DNA of 64,000 bases from Flavimaribacter sp039888615 (lineage in GTDB: Bacteria; Pseudomonadota; Alphaproteobacteria; Rhizobiales; Rhizobiaceae): NCBI GenBank assembly GCA_039888615.1, contig JBDQQS010000002.1. The stretch is one strand, 5' to 3'. Of this stretch, positions 43,659-52,627 are shown piece after piece; position 1 is the first letter of the stretch; every line of letters starts with the position of its first letter. A program made the translations under genes and the position numbers. Below the pieces are notes generated by a model. That model was not told where the DNA came from. It made no database searches and saw only the letters and a list, made by a program, of their open reading frames with translations.

Positions 43659-43816
43659 CCTTTTCCATTCTGCATTGTCATTTTCAATAAAAGGTTCCGT
43701 AGCGCTTGTGACGATTGTCGAAACCATTGGGCATACATGGGGCATTTTTTGGAAAAAAGGCTTGGCAATCCAATAATTCTTTTCTATACGCGACGGCACC
43801 GTCACAGACGCCATGT

Positions 43817-43891
43817 TCCCCGGTAGCTCAGTGGTAGAGCAGTTGACTGTTAATCAATTGGTCGCTGGTTCGAATCCGGCCCGGGGAGCCA
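43817..43891 (+). tRNA. tRNA-Asn (GUU)
   Basis: 75 bases with encoded CCA. Acceptor TCCCCGG/CCGGGGA, anticodon loop CTGTTAA between TTGA and TCAA, TPsiC arm CTGGTTCGAATCCGG. Confidence 0.95.
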
Positions 43892-44097
43892 CTTCCGCGA
43901 AATCCACAGATTTTCCAGCGCTGATTGCTGAGGGCAATCAACGAACAGTATCTGATCTGCCTTAAATGGTCTGAGGTGGCGGTTTGCCGCACGGCATGCC
44001 AATATGGCGTTGCTAAACGAGCTGACAAGGCGGAAATAAAGGTGTCGGGACTTGACGCTTCACGCCTACGCCCGAACGGGTGAGGTTGTAGCTGGCG

Positions 44098-45711
44098 ATG
44101 AATACGCAGGGTTCACGGGCCGTCGACGTTCTGGTGGTGGGTGGTCGAACCACCGGCCTTATGCTCGCTGTTCGGCTGGCGCGCCAGGGCGTCAATGTAC
44201 GCATCGTAGACGGGTCGCCCGGCATCAACGCCTTTTCGCGCGCGTCGCTCTTGCATTCACGCTCTCTCGAGCTTCTCGACAATCTCGGAATTGCGGATGA
44301 GATCAGGGAGAATGGACAACCGTTGCGCGGCATGCGTCTTTTTATGGACGGCAAGCAAGTCCTGCAGACACGGGATCCGCCGGTTGAATCCAGCTGCCCC
44401 TATGGAATTTCCTACTCGCAGGCGCAGATCGAGGGGCTCCTGGAGGCGAAACTGCGTGAGCTGGGCGTGAGGGTGGGGCGCAGCACCGAGCTTGTTGGCC
44501 TCGAACAGGACGGCGACAGCGTTCAGGCGACGCTCAAGCGCGCTGATGGGGTCGAAGAAACCTTCCAGGCTGGTTATTTGGTCGGATGCGACGGTGCGCA
44601 CAGTTCCACGCGCCACCTGCTGGGTATCGAGTTTCCCGGCGCGCAAAGCAAATTCACTTATTTTCTCGCCGATGTCATATCCGAGAACGATGAACCTTCC
44701 GACGCCTGGTTTTATTTTCTGCATCGAGAGGGTTCGCTCATATTCGCCATACTCAACGGCGGCCGGCGCCAGATAATTGGTCCGCTTGCGGGCGACCATT
44801 CCGCGGATGAAAAGCCTGATCTGGCCGAAGTGCAGGAACTGGTAGATCGGCGCACCGGAGGAAACTATCTGCTGGGCGATCCGCGCTGGCTAACCTATTT
44901 TACGATCAACTATCGGGTTGCAGAGCTATACCGCGACCGCCGTGTTTTCCTTGCAGGGGACGCCGCGCACGTACATTCGCCTTTCGCCGGCCACGGCATG
45001 AACACCGGTATTCAGGACGCCTGCAATCTGGCCTGGAAATTGACTCTCGCGATCCGTGGGCGCGCGTCGGAAACGCTTCTTCAGAGTTACGAGGTAGAAA
45101 GACGTCCCGTTGCGCGGCAGGTGGTCGACAACACGCGGGCGTTCACGGAGCCGGGCGAGACTTATCCCGCCATGACGGACGAAGAGCGGGAGGCATTCCT
45201 GAAAGGCTTTCACAGGGAAGGCGAAGAACTGGTTGCTTTTCGTCGCAATTTCGAAGAGCTCGATATCGACTACGGCGCAAGTCCGCTCAGCATGGACGAT
45301 GCTCCAGATCTCCCGCAAGAAGTTCGCCCCGGACTGGAAGCCCGAAATGTCTCCGGTTTACTGCATAAAGACGCCTATTGCGATCTGTTCGATTTTCTGG
45401 ATGGCCCGCATCACTGCCTGCTCGTTTTTGCCGGCAAGGAGACGCCGGTTGACGTGGCTGGTGTTAAGGCTGCCGAAGCATCGGACAAATACAGTTCGTG
45501 GATGGATGTCTATCTTGTGCTTCCGCAGCGCCAGGGCGTGATCCCGGAGAACGTTTCGGTGCTTCTTGACCCGGAATCCGAACTCGCCGAACGATACGGC
45601 ATGGCGACCGGCGGGCTTTACCTGTTCAGGCCGGATGGCTATGTGGCCTATCGTTCGCGTCGGACGGACAGGCTTGGGAACTATGTCGAAAGCGTCATGC
45701 TGCGCTGTTAA
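44098..45711 (+). CDS. FAD-dependent aromatic monooxygenase (PheA/TfdB-like)
   Basis: 537 residues. An N-terminal FAD loop VLVVGGRTTGLMLA (slightly altered from GxGPxGL), the DG motif GYLVGCDGAHSSTR, and the second FAD motif LAGDAAHVHSPFAGHGMNTGIQDACNLAWKL are all present. The C terminus is a thioredoxin-like domain typical of phenol hydroxylases. It would hydroxylate an aromatic ring with NAD(P)H and O2; the substrate cannot be told. It stands alone and converges with the metal transporter. Confidence 0.88.
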   Translation: MNTQGSRAVDVLVVGGRTTGLMLAVRLARQGVNVRIVDGSPGINAFSRASLLHSRSLELLDNLGIADEIRENGQPLRGMRLFMDGKQVLQTRDPPVESSCPYGISYSQAQIEGLLEAKLRELGVRVGRSTELVGLEQDGDSVQATLKRADGVEETFQAGYLVGCDGAHSSTRHLLGIEFPGAQSKFTYFLADVISENDEPSDAWFYFLHREGSLIFAILNGGRRQIIGPLAGDHSADEKPDLAEVQELVDRRTGGNYLLGDPRWLTYFTINYRVAELYRDRRVFLAGDAAHVHSPFAGHGMNTGIQDACNLAWKLTLAIRGRASETLLQSYEVERRPVARQVVDNTRAFTEPGETYPAMTDEEREAFLKGFHREGEELVAFRRNFEELDIDYGASPLSMDDAPDLPQEVRPGLEARNVSGLLHKDAYCDLFDFLDGPHHCLLVFAGKETPVDVAGVKAAEASDKYSSWMDVYLVLPQRQGVIPENVSVLLDPESELAERYGMATGGLYLFRPDGYVAYRSRRTDRLGNYVESVMLRC

Positions 45712-45733
45712 CGCAGCATCCCGATCTGCCGCC

Positions 45734-46582
45734 TTACGTCTGCTGCCTGATTGCTTTCTGTGACATCCTGCGCGTCACGACCTGACGCCGAATGAAAGCC
45801 GCGGCGAACAGGGATGACAGAATGAGAATGATCGTCGGGGCGGGGGCGCTGTCGAGGAAGAAGCTAAGATAAGTCCCCGCAAGCATCGCGCCCATGCACA
45901 CGGTGATCGCCACAATGAGCATTGTGCTGAACTTTCTAACGAGCAGGAAAGCGATGGCGCCGGGGGAGATCAACAGGCCGATAGCAAGGATCAGCCCGGC
46001 GGCTGAAAGAGTCGCCACGATCGTCAGAGAGAGCGCCGCCAGCAGTCCGTAGTGCAGCCAGTTTACCCGCAATCCGGAGGTTCTTGCCTGCACCGGATCG
46101 AAGCTGTGTAACAGCAGATCCTTCCATTTCAAGGCGATGGCTCCTGAAACGACAAGCGAGATAACGCCGGCCGTCCACAGATCCTTTGGTTCCACACCTA
46201 GGATGTTGCCGAAAAGAACATGGTCGAGATGTATATTGGTGTCGATCGACACGTAAAGCACGATCCCGACGCCGAACATGCCGGAAAAGACGACGCCCAT
46301 GACAGTGTCCTGTTTGACCCGCGAATTGTGGGACAGATAGCCGGTCGCAAGCGCACAGGTCATGCCGGCCGCAAAGGCGCCCACGATCAGCGGAATGCCA
46401 AATATGTACGCAAGGACAATGCCGGGCAGGACGGCGTGGCTGACGGCGTCGCCCATCAGCGCCCAGCCTTTGAGAACCAGATAGCAAGACAGCAGGGCTG
46501 TCGGGATCGAGACGATCATTGATATGTAAAAGGCCTTCTGCATGAAGGCGAAGCCAAACGGCATGAGAAGCGTGTCGATCAT
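45734..46582 (-). CDS. Metal ABC transporter permease (SitD-type)
   Basis: 282 residues and eight or nine membrane helices of the ABC-3 (ZnuB/MntB) family; GDAVSHAVLPGIVLAYIFG near the start is the family mark. It is the second permease of the operon and overlaps the first by four bases. Together with 46579-47481 it should form a heterodimeric channel for Mn2+ or Fe2+, as in SitABCD. Confidence 0.9.
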   Translation of the reverse strand: MIDTLLMPFGFAFMQKAFYISMIVSIPTALLSCYLVLKGWALMGDAVSHAVLPGIVLAYIFGIPLIVGAFAAGMTCALATGYLSHNSRVKQDTVMGVVFSGMFGVGIVLYVSIDTNIHLDHVLFGNILGVEPKDLWTAGVISLVVSGAIALKWKDLLLHSFDPVQARTSGLRVNWLHYGLLAALSLTIVATLSAAGLILAIGLLISPGAIAFLLVRKFSTMLIVAITVCMGAMLAGTYLSFFLDSAPAPTIILILSSLFAAAFIRRQVVTRRMSQKAIRQQT

Positions 46583-47481
46583 CGGTCTGACGCTCCGCCG
46601 GTTGCGGATCCTATCGTGTCCGTCGGTGGTCTGTTGAGGGCTTCCTCAGCCTTGCGCCGCGCAGCCAGCAATCCGTGCTTCGGCGCGAACACGAAGACAA
46701 CAAGGAAGATAATGGTCTGCAGCGTGACGATGACGCCGCCCGTCGCGCCATCAAGGAAATAGCTCGCATAGGCGCCGACGAAGCTCGTGATCGCGCCAAT
46801 CGCGACGGATGTAAGGATCAGCCGGGGGAACCGGTCGCACAGCAGATAGGCGGTGGCGCCCGGCGTGACCACCATGGCGATGACGAGAAAGGCTCCGACC
46901 GTCTGCATCGCCGCAACAACCGACGCGGACAGCAGGACGAAAAAGACCGCCTTGAGGATATCCGGCCGCAGGCCGATCGATCGTGCATGGCTCTCATCAA
47001 AGAACGTCACCATCAGATCCTTCCACTTCGCCAGCAGTATGGCCAATGAAATAAAGCCGATCAGCGCCAGTTGCAGCGTGTCTTGCGGGGTTATGGCGAG
47101 GATATTGCCCATTACGATCGTCTGGATGCTAACCGACATCGGATTCACCGACACTATGAACAGACCGAGACCGAAGAAGGATGTGAAAATCAGACCGATG
47201 ATCACGTCAATCTTAAGACCCGAACGCTCCGACAGGAAGAGCATGGCGCCGGCCGCCAGGCCTCCGGCGATAAAAGCGCCAAGCGCAAAAGGGAGCCCGA
47301 GAACATAAGCTCCGGCAACGCCGGGGACGACGGAATGGGATAAGGCATCGCCAATGAGTGACCAGCCCTTGAGCATGAGATAGGCTGACAGGAAAGCGCA
47401 AACGCCGCCAACCAGAGCAGACACCCACATCGCGTTGGTCATGTAATTATAGGTGAAAGGTTCAAACAGATACGCAGTCAC
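46579..47481 (-). CDS. Metal ABC transporter permease (SitC-type)
   Basis: 300 residues, again an ABC-3 permease: LIGDALSHSVVPGVAGAYVLG, then helices to about residue 275, and a soluble C-terminal tail with a run of charged residues. It overlaps the ATPase stop and the second permease start by four bases each. Confidence 0.9.
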   Translation of the reverse strand: MTAYLFEPFTYNYMTNAMWVSALVGGVCAFLSAYLMLKGWSLIGDALSHSVVPGVAGAYVLGLPFALGAFIAGGLAAGAMLFLSERSGLKIDVIIGLIFTSFFGLGLFIVSVNPMSVSIQTIVMGNILAITPQDTLQLALIGFISLAILLAKWKDLMVTFFDESHARSIGLRPDILKAVFFVLLSASVVAAMQTVGAFLVIAMVVTPGATAYLLCDRFPRLILTSVAIGAITSFVGAYASYFLDGATGGVIVTLQTIIFLVVFVFAPKHGLLAARRKAEEALNRPPTDTIGSATGGASDR

Positions 47482-48398
47482 TGCTGGGCCTTTCTGGTTT
47501 TGGATTGTTCCCCGTACTGGACGAACGGGCGTTCGTCGTCGGTCAGGATGGTAACCTCGCGCGTGTCGTCGTCGTCATGCAGATCTTCTCCGCCCAGTGT
47601 GAAGTGCCGCAGAACGCCGCCAAAAGCCTTTTCGAGGTTTTCCCGGGTGAACGTGGTTTCGGTTGGGCCATAGGCGAGCACAGTGCCTTTGACGAGCACG
47701 GTCCGGTCGCAGAATTCGGGCACCGAGCCGAGATTGTGAGTCGACACCAGCATCACCCGTCCTTCATCCCGCAGCTCGCGCAGCAGAGCCACGATCTGCT
47801 CCTCTGTCTTGACGTCGACGCCGGTGAATGGCTCGTCGAGAAGGATGACCCGACCGTCCTGGGCCAAAGCCCGCGCCAGGAAAACCCGCTTTCGCTGACC
47901 GCCGGACAACTCGCCGATTTGGCGGTGTCGATAATCAAGCATGTTCACGCGGGTCAATGCATCCTTTACCGCCTGGCGATCTGCGGTGGAGGCGCGGCGG
48001 AAGAACCCCATATGTCCGTATCGTCCCATCATCACCACGTCCTCGACCAGCACCGGAAATGACCAGTCGACCTCCTCTGACTGCGGCACATAGGCGACAA
48101 GGTTTTCGCGCAAGGCTTCTTTGACGTTGCGTCCCAGAAGCCGAATGTCGCCCTTTGCTGCCGGGAGGAATCCCATAATAGCTTTGAAGAGGGTGGATTT
48201 GCCTGAGCCGTTCACGCCCACGAGGGCTGTTACGGTGCCGCGTGGAATTTCGAAACTCGCATCGAACAGCGCGGTGTGGCCGTTGCGATAGGTTACCGTG
48301 ACGTCATCTGCATAAATGCCGCCGCCGGGGCCATCGGCGCTGATGCGATTTTCGATCGAGGTGGATCTGTCGAGCATGGGGAGGTCAGCGTTTCTCAA
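47478..48398 (-). CDS. Metal ABC transporter ATP-binding protein (SitB-type)
   Basis: 306 residues. Walker A GVNGSGKST, Q-loop VPQSEEVDWSFP (typical of Mn/Zn ATPases), signature LSGGQRKR, Walker B VILLDEPFTG, switch His in VSTHNLG. An extended C terminus is rich in Asp and His (GGEDLHDDDD), possibly a metal sensor. It starts with TTG 48398 behind AAAGGA. Confidence 0.92.
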   Translation of the reverse strand: MRNADLPMLDRSTSIENRISADGPGGGIYADDVTVTYRNGHTALFDASFEIPRGTVTALVGVNGSGKSTLFKAIMGFLPAAKGDIRLLGRNVKEALRENLVAYVPQSEEVDWSFPVLVEDVVMMGRYGHMGFFRRASTADRQAVKDALTRVNMLDYRHRQIGELSGGQRKRVFLARALAQDGRVILLDEPFTGVDVKTEEQIVALLRELRDEGRVMLVSTHNLGSVPEFCDRTVLVKGTVLAYGPTETTFTRENLEKAFGGVLRHFTLGGEDLHDDDDTREVTILTDDERPFVQYGEQSKTRKAQQ

Positions 48399-48477
48399 AC
48401 ATCGTGTTCCTTTAACGGGTAGAACCTCCGCCGCTGAATTCCGGCGGCGAAGGTTATGGCTATTGCCTGAGCTTCGA

Positions 48478-49374
48478 TTAGTTCATGCCTGTCAGGCCCC
48501 GCGCAACGGTTTCTGACGTTACACGCAAAAGATCGAGATAGGTCGGAACAGGTCCATCCGCCTCACTCAGAGAGTCGACATACAGGACGCCGCCGTAGTT
48601 CACGCCGGTCTCGCGGGCGACCTGTTCGGCCGGCGCCGTATTGACGGTGCTTTCGCAGAAAACGACAGGGATATTGTTTTCTCTGACGCCATCAATAACG
48701 GCGCGAACCTGCTGGGGCGTCCCGACCTGATCGGCGTTCATCGGCCAGAGATAGAGTTCATTCATTCCGAAGTCTTTCGCCAGATAGCTGAAGGCGCCTT
48801 CACAAGTCGTCAGCCAGCGCTCGGATTCCGGAATTCGCAAAATCTGTTCGCGGAGCGGCTCGATCGTGGCGCGCAGCTTGTCCTTGTAGGCAGCGGCGTT
48901 TTTTACGTAGGTCGCTGCATTTTCCGGATCCTGCTCGGATAAAGCTTCCACAATGTTGTCAATATAAACCAGCGCGTTGTCCAAGCCCATCCAGGCGTGC
49001 GGATTGGGCTTGCCTTCATAGGATCCCGACTTGATCGAAATGGGGGTGATGCCGTCCGTCAAGGTGGCTGATGGAACGTTGCCGAGATTGGAGAGAAATT
49101 GTTTGAACCACAGTTCGAGATTCATGCCGTTCCACAGGATAAGATCTGCGTCGCTGGCCCGCACGATATCTTGCGGCGTGGGTTCGTAGCCGTGAATCTC
49201 GGCGCCCGGTTTGGTGATCGACACGACATCAGCCGCGTCACCAGCTACATTGGCGGCCATATCGGCAATGACTGTAAAGGTTGTAACGACTTTCATTTTG
49301 TCTGCTGCGACAGCAGATGAGACGACGGCGCAGGCGAGGGCTGTAGAGGCGAGAACCTTGAATATTCGATTCAT
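48478..49374 (-). CDS. Metal ABC transporter substrate-binding protein (SitA-type)
   Basis: 298 residues with a signal peptide (MNRIFKVLASTALACAVVSSAVA). Cluster A-I metal ligands can be placed: His in EIHGYEPTP, His in PNPHAWMGLDN, Glu in CESTVNTAP and Asp in YVDSLSEADGP. Such a site with two His, Glu and Asp suits Mn2+ or Fe2+ rather than zinc. An upstream ATG at 49392 is also possible. A divergent Fur-family gene and an operator in the promoter suggest metal repression of the whole operon. Confidence 0.9.
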   Translation of the reverse strand: MNRIFKVLASTALACAVVSSAVAADKMKVVTTFTVIADMAANVAGDAADVVSITKPGAEIHGYEPTPQDIVRASDADLILWNGMNLELWFKQFLSNLGNVPSATLTDGITPISIKSGSYEGKPNPHAWMGLDNALVYIDNIVEALSEQDPENAATYVKNAAAYKDKLRATIEPLREQILRIPESERWLTTCEGAFSYLAKDFGMNELYLWPMNADQVGTPQQVRAVIDGVRENNIPVVFCESTVNTAPAEQVARETGVNYGGVLYVDSLSEADGPVPTYLDLLRVTSETVARGLTGMN

Positions 49375-49403
49375 TGATCGGTTTCCGTACATGAGAGTTT
49401 CCA

Positions 49404-49441
49404 TTCTTATATTAATAATGCGAAGCATTTGCAAGTGTCAA
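49404..49441 (-). promoter_or_regulatory. Promoter of the metal transporter with operator between -35 and -10
   Basis: Minus strand: TTGACA (49441-49436), 18 bases, TATTAA (49417-49412). Between them lies TGCAAATGCTTCGCA (49433-49419), an imperfect palindrome with TGC...GCA ends resembling the Mur-responsive sequences of rhizobial sit promoters. Binding there would block the polymerase. Confidence 0.65.
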
Positions 49442-49516
49442 CGTTTTTGATAGTCATTCTCATCTGGCTTGATCAGATGAGAACGCCATGCTAGTCAGGG
49501 GCAGGGAGTATTGATT

Positions 49517-49930
49517 GTGAACGATGTCAAAGAGCTGGAATCCGAACTGCGCGGCGAGGGCGTAAGGATTACGCGACAGCGCGTTGCAATCCTGTCGGCT
49601 CTGTCAGATTCGAAAGATCACCCGACAGCCGAGGAGCTTCTGGAGCGGTCCCGCGATTTCGATTCATCGGTGTCTCTGGCGACGGTCTACCGCACCTTGT
49701 CGGTGCTGGAGGGGCGCGGCGCCATCCAGAGGAATGAATTCGAGGGCGGGGGCGCCCGGTTTGAATTATCGAACAGACCTCATCACGACCACCTGATCGA
49801 CATCGAAACGGGAAAGGTCGTCGAATTTCGCTCTGACAAGATCGAAAGACTTCAGGAAGAAATTGCGCGAGAGCTTGGATACGAACTCGTCCATCACCGG
49901 ATGGAACTGTATGGCAGGCGAAAATCTTGA
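49517..49930 (+). CDS. Fur-family regulator (probable Mur, manganese uptake regulator)
   Basis: 137 residues from GTG 49517, with AGGGAG 8 bases upstream. A winged helix (RITRQRVAILSALSDSKDHPTAEELLERSRDFDSSVSLATVYRTLSVLEGRGAI), then the metal part with HHDHLIDIETGKVVEF and the distal HH. It lacks the CxxC pairs of zinc-site Fur proteins, as do rhizobial Fur/Mur proteins. Given the divergent sit operon, Mn2+-dependent repression is the best guess; Fur or Irr-like iron roles are alternatives. Confidence 0.88.
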   Translation: MNDVKELESELRGEGVRITRQRVAILSALSDSKDHPTAEELLERSRDFDSSVSLATVYRTLSVLEGRGAIQRNEFEGGGARFELSNRPHHDHLIDIETGKVVEFRSDKIERLQEEIARELGYELVHHRMELYGRRKS

Positions 49931-50067
49931 GAATCCGGGATACCCGGACAGTCTTGCCGGCCATGGCTGCGACAGGGCGCTTGTTTGAAGATATTCCTAA
50001 ATGATCCCGGTTTTGTAATCCGACCTTGCTGCAGGTTCGGATTTTGCGATATGTCCGCAAGAAATCG

Positions 50068-51279
50068 ATGGATTGGCTAAACATGAATTCACAGACTGAG
50101 CGCTTGTCACGGGATGATATGCAGCTGCCTGATAGCCCTGTGGCGCCGTCCGGTGAGGCGGAAGAGAAAATTCTTTCCATCTGGGAGAATGTGTTCTCCA
50201 TAGACGGCCTCGGCGTTGAAGATGATTTTTTCGATCTGAGCGGCACGTCCCTGCAAGCCCAGGAAATCGCCGACGCCGTAAACGCGGAATTTGGAGCGGG
50301 ATTCAAATCCGGTCAGTTGGTGGAGCACTCGACGATCAGCCGCATCGCCGCGCTGATTTCAACCGTCGACAAGCCAGACATTCCCGCACACCTCGTGGAA
50401 CTGCGCACGAGCGGCGACCGCACGCCATTGTTCTTCGTGCATGGCGCCGCCGGTTTCCTCTTTCCTTCCATTGAGTTCATGAATGGCTTTGATCCGGATC
50501 AGCCGGTCTATGCCTTCCAGGTTCCGGGATATGACGGGGCGATGGAACCCTTGTCGTCGGTCGAGGAACTCGCTGACGAATATCTGCGCTGCATGCTCAT
50601 GGTTCGGCCAGATGGCCCGTATCATATCGCCGGATTTTGCAACGGCAGCTGGATTGTAGTGGAAATGGCCCGCCGGCTGAATGCGCTCGGCAAGGAGGTC
50701 GGTCGCGTCATCATACTCGATCCCGGCGTTCTGCCGGGAGAAATGCGCAAGGCTTTCGATCTGGCGGACGCACGGCGCAACAGCGGTTTGATCGCAATGG
50801 CGCGGCTGCAGGCAGCCAAGCTCGAACTCTACTACAAGTCCGTTCTGGCGAAATATCGTTTCTATCGCATTTCCGGAAAATGGCTCGATCCTCGCGATCC
50901 GGCGAACCACGACCATCCTGACGTCCGCGCTCGCCACAAGGATTCCATCAATCGCAAGAAGAACAAGTCGAAGAAACCCGCCTTCAAGTCAGAGGAAGAA
51001 CTCGAAGTCCGCCGCACGCCGGAGGCGAAGGACGCGTCATCAAAACTGATGCTCGCTTTCTATCGCTATGTTTCCGATGATCCCATTCCCAACCGCGTGG
51101 ACATCATCGCCAGCGAATTTCTCAATGAGCGTCTGGCAAACCCCGTGCATCCGATCAATGTACTGATGCCGAACAGCAACGTCATCGTCTTCGGCAAGCA
51201 TCATGACGACGCCGTATCAACAGAGACCGCTGCAAATTCAAAAATCATCCAACGGCTGCTTCACGAAACGGATGGTTGA
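50068..51279 (+). CDS. Carrier-protein/thioesterase didomain protein with Cys nucleophile
   Basis: 403 residues from ATG 50068; 50083 is an alternative. Residues about 30-100 are a peptidyl/acyl carrier domain (DDFFDLSGTSLQAQEIADAV) with the pantetheine serine at 61. Residues 118-400 are a type I thioesterase: PLFFVHGAAGFL, nucleophile elbow IAGFCNGSW with Cys191 where Ser is usual (GxSxG), Asp218 in IILDPG, and His378/379 in FGKHHDD. Between them is a long basic insert (RHKDSINRKKNKSKKPAFK). No condensation, adenylation or ketosynthase domain is present, so it must work in trans. It converges on a glycosyltransferase gene. Confidence 0.85.
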   Translation: MDWLNMNSQTERLSRDDMQLPDSPVAPSGEAEEKILSIWENVFSIDGLGVEDDFFDLSGTSLQAQEIADAVNAEFGAGFKSGQLVEHSTISRIAALISTVDKPDIPAHLVELRTSGDRTPLFFVHGAAGFLFPSIEFMNGFDPDQPVYAFQVPGYDGAMEPLSSVEELADEYLRCMLMVRPDGPYHIAGFCNGSWIVVEMARRLNALGKEVGRVIILDPGVLPGEMRKAFDLADARRNSGLIAMARLQAAKLELYYKSVLAKYRFYRISGKWLDPRDPANHDHPDVRARHKDSINRKKNKSKKPAFKSEEELEVRRTPEAKDASSKLMLAFYRYVSDDPIPNRVDIIASEFLNERLANPVHPINVLMPNSNVIVFGKHHDDAVSTETAANSKIIQRLLHETDG

Positions 51280-51304
51280 CTGGACCTGATCCGGTCATCA
51301 GCTT

Positions 51305-52294
51305 TCAGTATCCGGTCGTCTTCTCGTAGTGAAATGTGTGATATCCGAACAGGCCGAATATGCGACCCAGCGCCTGTCCGAGCGCCCGGATAGATGAGAG
51401 TAGGGTTTTTCCCAGCGTGAAGGGCGCCAAAATCAGCAGGAGCAGTCCCGCAACAAATTTGTAAAGGCTGCCGATCGGTATGATCAGCCATTTGAGATAG
51501 GGCCGCTTCTTGTATTTCCTTCGAAACGAAACAAGCGACTGATCGCGCGATCTGCGGAACTGGTAGCCGACGGTCAGTCGAACGGCCGGCACTTCCTCGT
51601 CGACGAAAGCTTGGGTGCACCAACCGGTCTTCGCGCCGGCCCGCTTTGCGGCGTAGAAGAAACCGGAATCCTCTCCGCCAGTCAGATTGTACATTATATC
51701 GAAACGAAGATTGTTTTTGCGGCAGAAGTCGAGATCCGTCATCCAGTTGTTCGTAGCGAGCATGATCGAGCCATCGCGGTCTCTGGTCTCCAGATATCGT
51801 GAAACACGCTGAATACGTGAAGACCGCGCCAACAGATTGCGAAGAATGACGGTTTCGATAATCCCGTCTGGCGGATCATTGGCGAACGGAATTACCGGAC
51901 CGCCGACAAGGTCGAGGTTTCTCCTCTTCATGCTGCGATAAAGATTGCTGATCCAGCCTGGGCGCACGATTTCATCGTCGTCGACGAACGCCAGTTTGTC
52001 GAAGCCGGCGTCGATCGCATAGTTCAAAGCGCAGTTGCGCGCCGAGGCGACGCCGATAACCGGCTCTTTCAGATATTCGATATCGACGCCGGGGGCGTAT
52101 TGCCTGAATTCATCGGCGACCGATCGCAGAAGTCCCTCATCGCCGTTTTCCACGAGGACGATGCTGAAGGTGAAATCCGGCCCCGTATCCAGCGTCGCAA
52201 GGGAGCGTAATAGCGCGCTGACCATCTTGATCCGGTCGCGTGATAAAACGCCGATGCATATTCGCTCTATTTTTTGTTGGTTCGGTAACGACAT
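51305..52294 (-). CDS. Family 2 glycosyltransferase
   Basis: 329 residues. GT-A domain: ICIGVLSRDRIKMVSALLRSL, ASARNCALNYAIDAG, and the metal-binding FVDDDEIVRPGWI. TGGEDSGFFYAAKRAGAK is the acceptor-side acidic motif. A C-terminal hydrophobic segment (IGSLYKFVAGLLLLILAPFTLG) attaches it to the membrane. The sugar and acceptor are unknown; it is likely for a surface polysaccharide. Confidence 0.88.
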   Translation of the reverse strand: MSLPNQQKIERICIGVLSRDRIKMVSALLRSLATLDTGPDFTFSIVLVENGDEGLLRSVADEFRQYAPGVDIEYLKEPVIGVASARNCALNYAIDAGFDKLAFVDDDEIVRPGWISNLYRSMKRRNLDLVGGPVIPFANDPPDGIIETVILRNLLARSSRIQRVSRYLETRDRDGSIMLATNNWMTDLDFCRKNNLRFDIMYNLTGGEDSGFFYAAKRAGAKTGWCTQAFVDEEVPAVRLTVGYQFRRSRDQSLVSFRRKYKKRPYLKWLIIPIGSLYKFVAGLLLLILAPFTLGKTLLSSIRALGQALGRIFGLFGYHTFHYEKTTGY

Positions 52295-52627
52295 CTGAAT
52301 TGTTCTGCCATCCGGATGTATAGGCCCTATAGAAAGGAAATTGTGTGGGCAAGCGCACAGAAAGGAAAATATGGAATTTTAGACTTTCTTATCGATTGAA
52401 TACTCGTGAGTGTTGAATTTTGCAGTCACGTTCCAGTTCTGTTCTTGGCGTAGGCTAGGCGGAAAAGCTGACGTATTGGTCAATTTTCACAGGGCTGGCG
52501 CTGATCACAAGAAAGAGATGCCATGCTTCGTTTATTGCGGCTTGCATCTAAAACATGGCGTAATATGATGAAGTTGTTTTTGAGGCGCTTGAAATAAATA
52601 TCAATATTATGACGGGTGAACAATATT
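52295..52627. other. AT-rich gene-free stretch
   Basis: No supportable open frame. The composition from about 52330 is clearly richer in A and T than the flanks, in keeping with an acquired segment carrying the downstream orphan immunity-type gene and its promoter. Confidence 0.5.
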
